DNA of 64,000 nt, from positions 1 to 64,000 of the forward strand of contig JAQFVV010000158.1 of the NCBI GenBank assembly GCA_028023455.1. Direction: 5' to 3'. The notes beneath the pieces were generated by a model. That model saw nothing but the letters and a program-made list of their open reading frames with translations. It had not been told where the DNA came from and made no database searches. This DNA is from Epiperipatus broadwayi (Eukaryota > Onychophora > Udeonychophora > Euonychophora > Peripatidae). Positions within the stretch are counted from its first letter, which is position 1. Each line of letters opens with the position of its first letter. Of this stretch, positions 35,683 through 46,074 are shown one piece after another. The position numbers and the translations under genes were made by a program.

Positions 35683-35952
35683 GTAAGGTATGTAAAAGAC
35701 TCCAGAAGTCTTGAGGGGTATATAAACCCCAGATCCTGATCTATTTGACCTAAGTATTCAATGTAAGTAGAGACTCCTGCCACTGTCAGTCAAAAAGCAG
35801 TGCTAGGATTATTTATGGTAAGGTATGCAAAAGATTCCAGGAAGTCTTGAGGGGTATATAAATCCTCAGAGCCTGATCTATTTGTTCTGAGTATTTAATG
35901 TAAATAGAGATTCCTGCCTCTGTGAGTCAAAAGGCAGGACTAGAGTTATTAT
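35683..35952 (+). promoter_or_regulatory. Duplicated LTR promoter module with two TATA boxes
   Basis: A unit of about 135 bp, from gtaaggtatg through agtcttgaggggtatataaa to the aaaagca(g)g(t)a region, occurs twice in tandem. Each copy contains a TATATAA box (35719-35725 and 35855-35861). The 3' LTR has the same duplication (starts 40414 and 40544, TATATAA at 40450 and 40580). This is the probable U3 core promoter. Confidence 0.6.
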
Positions 35953-36111
35953 ATGCAGGTCACCATGATCTTTTACTATATTATTGCACCTTATAATAGG
36001 CAATGTATATATGTAAAAATAATCAAATGTATATAAATTAAACTATAAGCTTACCATCTCGATTCTGCCTTTGTCAATCAATCATTTACTTGCTCATTGT
36101 AGAACACAGCA

Positions 36112-36240
36112 AACTGATGCAGTCAATACAGGAATCGAATCTGAAAGAAATTGGTGCAGTCAATACAGGAATTGAATCTGAAAGAAATTGGCACAGTCAA
36201 TACAGGAATCAAATCTGAAGCAAATTGCCTGAACAGCAAA
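36112..36240 (+). repeat. Triplicated primer-binding-site region
   Basis: Directly downstream of the 5' LTR a unit of about 46 bases, reading (T)TGGTGCAGTCAATACAGGA and then ATCTGAAAGAAA, occurs three times (about 36115, 36161 and 36207). TGG-initial sequence just after an LTR is the expected tRNA primer site; here it is present three times with small changes (TGATGC, TGGTGC, TGGCAC). Confidence 0.7.
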
Positions 36241-36278
36241 CTGAGACAAATCGTAAGTGGATTTGATTTAACAGAAAA

Positions 36279-36970
36279 ATGGCAGGCATATCATAAGTTG
36301 GTATATGTGAGTTTAATGTAGAAAATCCAAGTTGGCCACAGTATGTTCAGAGGATCAAAAACTACTTTATACTCAATAATATTACAGAGAATACTGTAAA
36401 AGTAGCCTCATTACTTTGCTTCGCAGGACAGAGGTTAAATGAAATAGCTAACAAACTGTGTGGAAATTTGCTGGAGACACAGAAATACAATGAGCTTGTA
36501 GCACAGCTAAATGATTATTTCAATCCCAGCCATCCAAGTTTATTGCTCGATTACATTGTAGAGGCAGAAGGCAAAGGAAAAATGAGAAAATAAAAGAATA
36601 TGACATTGTTTTAAGAGAGATGGCAAAACCAGCCTTTATGGCAAATATTTAGAGGAAGCTTTCCTTAAGCAACTATTACATGGAATAATAGACAGTCAGT
36701 TTAGGCGGTATTATTAGCAATAAAAGACCTAATTTACAAGCAAGAAATCAGATGTGCAACAGTTTACAAACTGCTACTTGACCAAGCAAGAGAGTTCAGA
36801 AGTTTCACGAGACCAGAACCACTTCAAGCTATAGTTTTCAAAATGTCTGGAGTTAAATCCAAAACAAACAAGTTAAATGTTTCCAGTGTGGAAAAATTGG
36901 TCACAAGGCCCTGGATTGCAAAATGCTAGAAAGTGAAAGTTATAGGGCACAAACTGGGACTCCTAAATGA
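36279..36970 (+). pseudogene. Gypsy gag relic with zinc knuckle
   Basis: After an early stop (36294-36296) the frame reads EFNVENPSWPQYVQRIKNYF, then A-S-L-L-C-F-A-G and A-N-K-L-C-G, matching the capsid of the element at 47884 (FEIGNPAGW..YVEQIERY, STLLYFAEI). It stops at 36593. Downstream, 36878-36919 encodes C-F-Q-C-G-K-I-G-H-K-A-L-D-C, a perfect C-x2-C-x4-H-x4-C nucleocapsid knuckle for RNA packaging. Frameshifts separate the two parts. Confidence 0.8.
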
Positions 36971-37084
36971 GGGCACCACCATAGAAAGCCCAGGAGAGAA
37001 CTTACATGCAGAGTGATGGAAAGTAGCTACATAAAAAATGCTACTATAGATTAATCTGATCAAATTATGATAAACAAAATTAAT

Positions 37085-37492
37085 CGGCAAACCTATAACC
37101 ATGAAAATTGATAGCAGATCAGGGGTATCACTGATAAAAAGCAGAGATTGGGAAAGCTAATTAAGAATTTAAAATTCTCTCCAAAAGTAGAGAAAACCCA
37201 CCTCAAGGTCTGGGATGCTAACAAAAATCCCATAAGAATATTAGGAGTTGCAAAAGTAAAGGTAGTAACAAAGAAGACTAAAGAAATACTACCAATATAC
37301 ATAGTGAGTGGAGATATTAACCCGATCATAGGCCATGAATGGTTCGCATCCCAAGTCAAAAATAACTATCCCAGCTTGTTCAAAAAAGAACCAGTTAAAA
37401 ACCTTGCCTGTAGATATAGAGTTAAGAGACAGAGCAAAACCTATTGTAGCAAAACCTCAGAAAGTACCTATAGCCTAGCAAAGAAAGGTTGA
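37085..37492 (+). pseudogene. Gypsy protease relic
   Basis: Near 37101 the frame reads MKIDSRSGVSL, corresponding to the aspartic protease active site (D-S/T-G) but with an inserted or substituted residue that disrupts it. The 114-codon frame from 37148 holds ILPIYIVSGDINPIIGHEWF, the conserved second half of the domain (I-I-G-x-x-W). Such a protease would have matured Gag-Pol; this copy is inactive. Confidence 0.7.
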
Positions 37493-37494
37493 GG

Positions 37495-38720
37495 AAAAAC
37501 TAGATGAACTAACGGAACAAGGAATACTAAAACCAGTCAAAAATGCAGAGTGGGCTACTCCCATAGTAATAGTGGAAGGAGAAAATGGAATTTGTGGACT
37601 ATCATAATACTGTAAATAGATATTTAAACAAAAGCCAATACCCAGTTCCAAATGTAAGGAAGTCTTAGCCTCCATTGAAAAAAATATGCACTTTGGCAAA
37701 CTGGATTTGAACAGCACATTTAATGTCATCAAATACCCATAACCAAGGAAACAGCCAAAATCATGATGATCACAACTCACAGAGGTTTATTTAACTACAA
37801 TAGGTTACCTTTTGGAATTTACAATGGATCCAAATATATTCCAGGAAAAAATGGACTCATTACTCGGAGGCATGAATGGAGTCATCTCATATTTTGATGA
37901 TATACTAATAATGGCAAACTCTGGAGAAGCATTGAATCACAGAGTGATAAAAACCTATGAACTGCTCAAGAGATTTGGATCTAGATTGAATCCTGAGAAA
38001 ATGTATTTGGAATACAAAGGAACTTAAATTCCTTGGGCATCTGATCAATAAGCATGGGAAGAAACCTGCACCTGGGAAAGTGAAGGCTGTAAAAGAAGCA
38101 TCACTCGTGAAAAATATTAAGGAACTTTAAGCATTCCTTGGACTATTAAACTATTTTGAAACCTTAAAAGGCAAGGCTCATGTTGCCCAACCTTTATATA
38201 ACCTGCTAAGAAAAATGAACTATGGAACTGAGGATGTGATCAAGACAAAGCATTTGAGCAAGCCAAAGCCTTACTAATCTTTGAAGGACTCCTGATCCAG
38301 AATGATAACAAGCAAGAAGTCACGCTAACATTGGCTGTATCAGAATATGGATTGGGAGCCATAATCTCTCAAAACTTGCTGATCACCCTATAACATATGC
38401 TTCCCAAACTCTAATGGTAACTGGGAGAAACTACAGTCAGCTGGATAAGGAAGCACTGGCTATAATATTCAGCCTTAAAAGGTTTCATCAATACCTCTAT
38501 AGATGAAAGTTTAAAGCCATTACCGATCACAAACCCCTACTGAGGATATTGGTGAAAGATCAAACAATACTTGATCACATAAACCTCTCGAATAATTCGA
38601 TGGCTAGAATTCTTGTCAGGATATGGCTATGAGCTCACATACAAGAAGGGAAAAAACATAGCACATGCAGACACATTATCTAGATGCCCAGATAAAGTTG
38701 AATTGCCTAGGACAGAAACC
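37495..38720 (+). pseudogene. Gypsy reverse transcriptase and RNase H relic
   Basis: Fragments in several frames: W-A-T-P-I-V-I-V near 37550, the frame 37812-38027 with VISYFDDILIMANSGEA (catalytic YFDD), then RNase H pieces around 38320-38540 including a Q-L-D-K-E-A-L-A and a T-D-H-K-P-L-L block, and an H-A-D-T-L-S-R-C-P block near 38665. Order and content are those of Ty3/Gypsy Pol. Multiple indels and stops make it non-functional. Confidence 0.75.
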
Positions 38721-38878
38721 TACATAAACTACATTGACCAGATTGCTCCAAATAGTATAAATAGTAAATAATAGAATGGACTAATGCAGAATCTGGCTAC
38801 AGATTTCTTAAATTGAATAGGGACCAAATGGCCTGCTAGATGTCCTCCCTACCTAGATAAAGGTTTAAAGGCTGCATA

Positions 38879-39656
38879 TTGATGGATGACAAAGTGCTCA
38901 TACCTAGTGATGGTCATGTAAAAGTACTTAAATTACTACATCATGGTCATCCAGGAATAGTTAGAGCTGAAATCCTGGCACACAGCTACGTATGGTGGCC
39001 AGGAATAAATAGAGACCTTGAACTGCATATTAAAAAGTATGAAGACTGTCAAACCACTGCTGACCAACTGCCAAAGAAATATATATCATGGTTTATGCCG
39101 GAGAAAGCTTGGGAAAGAATCCACATTGACCATGCTGGTCCATGGAAAGGACATTATTGTAAAAAACATTAATTTGTCTGCAGCTATAGAGAAACTTAAA
39201 TAAATATTTGCTACATATGGAACACCAGAGGTCCTCATGTCAGATAATGGCACTGCTTTCTGCTCAGAGAAATTTGAGGATTTTATTAATGAATGGGAAA
39301 TAAAACACATAAGATCACCAATGTATCATCCCGAGTCAAATAGAATCGCTGAGAAGGCGGTCCAAAGTATGAAAAAAAGCTTAAGCAAGGTTAAAACCAA
39401 AAACGTAAATGAAACATTATTTGAAATAGCATTTCATCAACATTGCATGCCATCTAGTGCCACTGGGAAATCCCCAGCTGAACTTTTGTTTCAAAGGAAA
39501 ATAAGGAATAAATTGTCAGTCCTGTTACCTACCAGACAAAAAAGTAATGAGAGAGTAATGGGAGGGAGAAAGTTTAATGTAGGTGATAATGTTTGGTCAC
39601 TGAAAAAATTAAAAAAGTCTTGGGGAAAAGCAACTGTAACAAGTAATATATTGTGA
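38879..39656 (+). pseudogene. Gypsy integrase relic
   Basis: 38879-39172 encodes the zinc-binding end, LLHHGHPGIVRAEILAHSYV and W-W-P-G-I-N, with the second C-x-x-C reduced to E-D-C, and the first catalytic Asp in RIHIDHAGPW. 39237-39656 carries the second Asp in SDNGTAFCSEKF and the catalytic Glu in N-R-I-A-E-K-A-V-Q, then S-A-T-G-K-S-P-A-E-L-L-F. The catalytic triad itself is intact; a frameshift near 39160-39200 separates the halves. Confidence 0.8.
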
Positions 39657-39746
39657 ATCATTTAGATGAAATTGAAACTGAAGAGGATGTAAAACTGCAG
39701 AAACATAAAAATCAGTTGAGAAGATGATATCTGTCAATTGTAAATA

Positions 39747-40013
39747 ATGGAAATGAGGAAGTACCAATCAGCAACAATGTGGAAGCAATATCTACAACAT
39801 CAACCAGTCTGGAGATCTACAATCCTGAAGAAAAAGAATTGCCAACAGGGAGAAACTTCCGAAAATGAGATGGCCACACTAAAATCACCATCAGCAAACA
39901 GCAAATTGGTGAAGCACAGCAAAGACCACCAGCAACCAGCAAGAATTAGAAACCCTCCAACTCATATCCAAGACTATGTTGGTGAAGAACCATACTTCTG
40001 GAGTGGGGGATGA
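39747..40013 (+). pseudogene. Gypsy Pol C-terminal tail
   Basis: An 88-codon frame ending R-I-R-N-P-P-T-H-I-Q-D-Y-V-G-E, the usual basic end of Gypsy Pol, just before the polypurine stretch and the 3' LTR. Confidence 0.55.
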
Positions 40014-40014
40014 A

Positions 40015-40827
40015 TACAATGTTCAAGGTCAAGCAAAGTATACATATGTAAGCTGTACAATAATAAATGTAAAATGAAAATGTAGCATAAAAATAATAAG
40101 TTGTGCAATAATAAATTTATAATCAATATGTAGAATAAAAATAATAAGTTGTGCAATAATAAATGTATAATCAATATGTAGAACAACCCTAATAACTTTG
40201 TACCTTAATTATGTATAAAGATCATGTATAAACAATTATATTATATAAATAACTATAATCATAAAATGTACCAATGTAACGATCGTTAAATAACAATGTT
40301 ATTAGGTCATAGAGTTGTACAGCTGACCTTATAAGGTCAGAAAACTGTAAAACACCGGATATGGTGAGAAATGTAAAAAAAAATACTATATGTGTGTGAA
40401 AACACGATATATGGTAAGGTATGTAAAAGACTTCAGAAGTCTTGAGGGGTATATAAACCCCTAGAACCTGATGTACTTGTTCTGAGTATTTAATGTAAGT
40501 AGAGACTCCTGCCTCTGTAAGTCAAAAAGCAGGACTATTTATGGTAAGGTATGTAAAAGACTTCAGAAATCTTGAGAGATATATAAGCCCCCAGATATAT
40601 TTTTTCTGAGTATTTAATGTAAGTCAGAGACTTCTGCCTCTGTAAATCAAAAAGCAGGACTAGGGTTATTATGTGCAGGTCACCGTGATCTGTTGTTATT
40701 TTATTATGCCTTATAATAGGCAATGTATATATGTAAAAATAATTGTATGTATATAAATTAAACTATAAGTATACCATCTCAATTTTGCCTTTGTCAATCA
40801 TTTACTTGCTGGTTGAAGGACACAGCA
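40015..40827 (+). repeat. 3' LTR of the decayed Gypsy element
   Basis: Direct copy of 35237-36111, about 60 bases shorter mainly because it has one 48-bp unit fewer. Ends CACAGCA. Confidence 0.85.
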
Positions 40828-41219
40828 TATATATTCTTTTCTTCTTTTTTTTGACATATTGTAAATCAACCAGAAAGCACTCCAGCATCTAATCTTGTTT
40901 CCTCATTTGTAATGGAAGATGACACTTATTGTCAGATTTATTTCCTTCATTTATCTGTACCAACTTTTTTCATTTGAAATCATTATTTTCTCTATTATTT
41001 TTATTATTTCAAATTTAAAAATACAAAAAAAAATAAATTAAATCTACTTCTGATATTGAGAGATGAAATTGATGATAATTTTTTATTATGTAACATATAT
41101 AAAAATTTCATTCATATAATTTTCTTTTATCTGAAACTATATTATTCATATAATTTTAGTTTTGAAAAAGTAATGACTGTTGTACTTAACTTTCCAAATG
41201 TTTTATGTTTCTATTATAG

Positions 41220-41362
41220 AATATTCATCAGTTTGTGTCAAGGAATTGTGCCATCTGGGAAATCTATAAATTGTCCAAGAAGTGCTACAGTCTGTCTGGT
41301 TGATGTCTCAAATAGAGTTTCTGTATTGGGGAATTTAGACTCTCAACAGCTTAGTATAGAAG
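41220..41362 (+). CDS. IGF2R: Receptor exon 3 in window: MRH repeat core
   Basis: The acceptor tttctattatag precedes and gtaaca follows this 143-base exon. One base completes the AA left by exon 2, then it reads IFISLCQGIVPSGKSINCPR and continues to A-T-V-C-L-V-D-V, V-S-V-L-G-N-L-D and L-S-I-E, leaving one base. The series L-C-x-x-(I/L)...N-C-P...V-C...L-G is the conserved core of the receptor's luminal repeats. A single-base mismatch in phase would close the frame, so the phase agreement with exons 2 and 4 is strong support. Confidence 0.92.
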
Positions 41363-42609
41363 GTAACATTGAAACATCTTTTTAAACTGCAATTTAATGC
41401 AAGAATGATATTGACTAAAGTGATGATTGATAATGGTCAGGTTAGAGATAATAATTGTTTTAGTACAAAATGAACTTTTAAACAAAGAATGGAATATGTC
41501 ATTATGATAATTATAATTAAGATTCAACAGATGGCTAACATGTAATATTTGTGATTTTATATTCTTATTGAATGTCCAACTATTAATGCTAGCTTATGGT
41601 CAAATAATTGCAGATGGAGAATATTAATGGATTGCCATAGTAATACTATTTAAAAAAGAATTACTTTGGTGACTCAGTGAGAATAAAAATCAAGAGATAG
41701 TAATGGTCATTAATGTTATCATGATAACATGGTCAATGATAATAGAGAGAGGGTGTTACGATTGAACTGATGGTCATGATGTTAGTCAAATGGAAAATAT
41801 TATAGTGATTATTTAACTAATGATAATACTAGTCTGAAATAATTTTATATCGGTGATTAGTAGTAATTAGTAATAGTTTTAGTGAGAATATAATTGTGGA
41901 GTCGTGACATGGTCTTATTGCATTTGTTCTATTAAATCTTTACAAGAACTCCACACTTGTCATTATGCACTTTTCTCAATGCTTTATTAAATAGACAGTT
42001 CATTAATGGACTAACCAGCAGTCTTTTCAAATGTATGTACACTCCTTTTAAAGTTGACAGTTTTGTCTGGCCAGCAGTTTCTTCAAAAATTTAAAAAAAT
42101 CTTATACTTGAAAAATTCAAGAAGAATAGGTATAAAAAAATTTTAAGAAGATTGTTAGTCACTGAAACTGGCAACTGTTAATAAAGCATTATGAAAAGTA
42201 GCTGGGAGGTCAGCACACCTGTCTTGCAAGCAGTGTCTTGCAGACAGTTGTCGCGGGTTCACTTCCCGTCCGATGCTTTTACATATGAAAAAAAAGTGTA
42301 TCATAAGAATTGTTGTCATTTTTTTGTAACGATTTGAAGTTGAATGATATTTTATAACCATTTCTTTTTTGGGCAAAGTACTATCTTTAAAAAACATAAG
42401 CAGAAAGAGGGGACTGGATAACTAAATGATTGAAAGAGGAAGAAATCGTTTGTTTAAGTTTTTTAGAAATAAAACGAAAGTAAACGTGGAGTTTCAGATA
42501 TTTTAATAATTATAATTTAATAAGGAAATATATCTAGTTTATGAAAAAAGTTTTTCAGTTTTTTTTTTTTTGGAAGTTTAATTGAAACAAATAATTATGT
42601 TTTCTCTAG
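41363..42609. other. Intron 3 (1.2 kb)
   Basis: GT-AG intron between exons 3 and 4. Apart from the tRNA-like segment at 42185 and a poly-T tract near 42558 it is plain AT-rich sequence. Confidence 0.85.
42185..42276 (+). repeat. tRNA-like sequence (pseudogene or SINE head)
   Basis: The ends gcatta and cgatgc can pair partly as an acceptor stem; TAGCTGGGAGGTCAGC resembles an A box, CTGTC-ttgca-GACAG forms an anticodon-like hairpin, and CGGGTTCACTTCCCG is a well-paired T-arm with B box. An extra block between A box and hairpin (a duplicated tcttgca) makes it too long for a working tRNA. A related sequence lies at 58797 on the other strand. Confidence 0.55.
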
Positions 42610-42721
42610 ACAGTGGTACCGTTACTTTGAAGTATGAATCAGGAGATGATTGTGACTCTGGAAAAACCATTACAGTCATTGAATTTTCATGTGGAAATGA
42701 ATATGGTTTGCCAAAATACAG
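42610..42721 (+). CDS. IGF2R: Receptor exon 4 in window: MRH repeat beta strands
   Basis: The acceptor ttttctctag precedes and gtaata follows this 112-base exon. Two bases complete the G left by exon 3, then SGTVTLKYESGDDCDSGKT, T-V-I-E-F-S-C, G-L-P-K-Y, leaving AG. L-x-Y-x-S-G-x-x-C followed by T-x-I-x-F-x-C and G-x-P is the most diagnostic stretch of the MRH repeat and settles the family assignment. Confidence 0.94.
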
Positions 42722-43934
42722 GTAATAATTTGTTTTTTAATAATATAGACAACATTTAGAAAATAACTTATCAATAAACTTTAAAACATTTATTTCATTC
42801 ATGCAAATAAATAAAACTCTGGTGTTATATAAAATTAAAGATTTTTTTATTATAAATAATATTTTGATTTTATACAAATTGATTATTACAACAGAAAATA
42901 ATGTACCACTAATAATCGAATCCATGCTTTATAGAACACAAAAAATTACAAATGAAAATAATAATAAAAATAACACAGGTTTAAAAAAACAAATCTATAA
43001 TACATAAGCATTAAGTATTATTTTTAACTTGATTATTCAGTGGCTAAGTTGAAGAAAAGATTAAATAGATATGAAATGGGTGGTTAGAATATAAGCCATA
43101 AGAATGAACCTGCAAGGATTTGTGTGCATTGTAAGATACAAAAGGAATGAAAAGTCTTTGTATGATGAGGATACTAAAGTTATCATTGACCCTATATAAC
43201 TTAACAGCATTGTGAATAATATTAAGAATTTTATTGGAACTAGACTTGCTGCCTAAAAGTAAAGCAAAAGTTTTTTTGTTTGTTTGTTGAGGGAAAGGGG
43301 ATGCAGAAAAGAAGACTGTTTGGGAAATCAAAATTTTGTAGTGGTTTTATTAAAGATAAGTTTACAGTTCAAGAGCACTGGTAAGTAGCAGTATAGAAAG
43401 CAAAACATTAAAGAAAACAAAATATTGTTTAAGAAAGAGTCTAAATAATGCTAAAAGTTTAAGAAGAAACGTCTATCTAACAGTATGCATAGAAAACAAA
43501 TTACAAATCTAAAAGCCTGAAAATGGGATGTAATTTTTATTTGGAAGAAATATTTGCAAAAAATAGATGATCATAAAAATACACTATGTGAAAGTCAGTT
43601 GTATCAGAATATGTTGAAAGTTCCATGATTGAGCAAAATCATTTTGACAATACTTTCTTTTAATTCAGTTCAGCCATGTTGGACTTCTATCTTTTTGCTG
43701 TTTATATAAAGGTTGAAAATAGATAAAGTAACCTCTTTATTTTTCACCTGCTTACATATATCTATTATGTAAAAATGATTTAGTTGGATCAATCAAGTTT
43801 GAGATAAATCAGTGTTAACAAGGAATGTGACAAAGAATCAAATGAATACCATGAATAAAAGAAAAATATATTTCATATTCAAGCGATGCAAACAATTTCT
43901 AGCTTTGTAAAAAGCTGTTTTTGATGTAATGGTT
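42722..43934. other. Intron 4, left part
   Basis: AT-rich; no coding frame beyond short low-complexity ones. Confidence 0.55.
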
Positions 43935-46074
43935 TGTAGACCCTTAAGGAATGAGGGTGAACACATCTAACTATAACTGGACCTAGGTCTTCATGCAGGA
44001 TGCCATGAATGATACAATAAAACTCTAATCCATGATTGCATCCATTTCAAATATGACAATTTAATGTTTAAACATTCAATACAGATACAGCTTAGCTCAG
44101 TTCATCCGATCTTCACCTCTCTTTATTATTCCATTATGCTCAGTATTTGAACTCAGGATTACTTTTACACTTAACTCTTTTCAGTGGTCAATTGATATCC
44201 TGTAGTAATAATAATACTTTTATATAAGTTTGATAGATTCTCAAAATTACTTCTAACCAAGTTATCATGATGTCAAGTCAAGATGATATGTATATGTAGA
44301 TATATGTATTCAATTTTATTTTATTATGAAAGTAATTTAAATAAATCAGAGACCTCCTTAAATTTAAAATAAATTTAACAATATTTATTCATTAAAAACA
44401 ATTTAAATTTATCTTTGTATAACAAAGTTTTTAATTACAAGTGTTTACATACATTTCTACTACATTACTATATAAATTTAAAAATTATACCTTCTCATTT
44501 CCCATAGTAGATATGTGTCATAGCACAAACAATATTTAATACATTGCAAAAATAAATAATATTTTATAATTTCAAAGATTATGATAGCACTAGCTAACTA
44601 AATTTAAATTAAACAATATAAGTATAAATGAAGATCTTTGTAATATCAAATCCTTTTAAGGGAATTCCATTTTCTATAAGACCTCCCATCTATGTATGAT
44701 CCCTATCATTGAAAGAAAAGACCTTTCATCCAAGAATATTAGTCATTTATATCAAATAATAAATAAACAAATATTAAAAAATTAATTATTTTAATAATAA
44801 ACAAGAATTGCATCATGTCATAAGTGAATATATTAGAACAATAAATTCTTATCTTCATATTAAGTTTAATTATTAACCTGGTCAAGTCGCTGCATAAGGA
44901 AGACCTAAATTTTATTAAATAAAAAAAATATTTTAACCCAGTGATCTTTCCTCATTTTTCATCTAATGATTTTCCAAAGTAAACAGGATTTAAATGCAAA
45001 TGAAATAAAATTAAATATTTATAGATGTTGATATGCAAAAATAACATGATGTATTTAAAGTTTATGGTATTGTCCTATTCATTTTTCAAAATTTAAATAG
45101 AAATGTTCATTAAGAATAAAGTTCTTTTATTTCTGATCATCAGTCATCGGTGAGGCAATCAGTATACTCCATTGTTTCATAAATATGCCTCTCACATGAT
45201 GTTGACATTCATTTTCTTAAATTGCTTTTCTGTAAACCAAAGTTGGATATTGAATTATATAGATTATATATATATATTAGGCATTTCAGTAGGAATGAAT
45301 AGTTACACTGCTTTAGGTTAAAACAGTAACATTTGATCCTATGGTAAACTATTTTTACTCATGATACATTTTCTCTAACTTAAAATCTTAAAATAAATTT
45401 TATTTATATATATAAATGTATTTATCTTCCTTGAAATTCAAGTTTAGAATGATATCATTGATAATTTTTTTAATTATTATATTAAAGATAATTTCACTTT
45501 TGAAATTATTATTGATGATATTTAAGAGTATTTTTTTTACTCTTTATTTGAGTGATATTAGAGTTCTTTGTTAACAAAGATTTTATAAACAAGGAAAATT
45601 CATCCAAACTATTGATCCTTCTTACTGTTACGTTTGGTATTCAAACACAACAAAATAAATTTGTGTAGTAACTAGTTCATTTGTAAAAGATGGAATTGAT
45701 TTAGAAATTAGTTGATTTAGCTTTTATAGTGGAATTGACTTCTGGTAATTAGTTATGTGTTAAATTACTATTTCATTTCATGATTTTGTATTCAATTATT
45801 GTTGAATGCATTATAATTAATAATTGCATAATTGAGTTCTAATTTTATTTCCTTCACATTTAGTTGCTAAGATATGACTTGACCTTAGGTTATCTCCATG
45901 TTTTGAGTCTTGGTTAGTGATATTAGTTAATTACTTTAATAATTATTTTATACATATATATGAATGATTGAAATCTAATTATTTTAATATTTGATTTTAT
46001 TAAAATAACTTTATTTTACTTGACATTTATTATTAAAATTTTATAATCTAATATTTAAGTTATATATGTGTGCA
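43935..46074 (-). repeat. 3' LTR of the 2.14-kb-LTR element
   Basis: Pairs with 54457-56593. Shared landmarks in order: ggacctagg, atgattgcat, ccattatgctcag, tttataacaa/taacaa, gaaagaaaagacctttcatc, ggcatttcagtaggaatg, gtgttaaattact. No coding frame. Confidence 0.85.

Larger units (their letters stand above)
35237..36111 (+). repeat. 5' LTR of the decayed Gypsy element
   Basis: Starts TGCAGTGTTC (TACAATGTTC in the 3' LTR) and ends ACACAGCA. It contains four 48-base tandem units (35272-35463; the 3' LTR has three) and a two-fold about 135-bp promoter module (35683-35952). Confidence 0.8.
35237..40827 (+). mobile_element. Ty3/Gypsy element, decayed, sense to the host gene
   Basis: Two direct LTRs (35237-36111 and 40015-40827) enclose gag, protease, reverse transcriptase, RNase H and integrase remnants in Gypsy order on the plus strand. 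Every domain is interrupted by stops or frameshifts. The flanking 5-mers are TATAT on both sides, compatible with a 5-bp target duplication but inside low-complexity sequence. A polypurine stretch gagtggggga lies just before the 3' LTR. Its Gag and Pol resemble those of the element at 47884, so the two belong to one lineage, this one being much older. Confidence 0.85.

Noticed and set aside
42185-42276. Functional tRNA gene
   Set aside because: A good T-arm, but an inserted duplicated block and poor acceptor pairing; read as tRNA-derived repeat.
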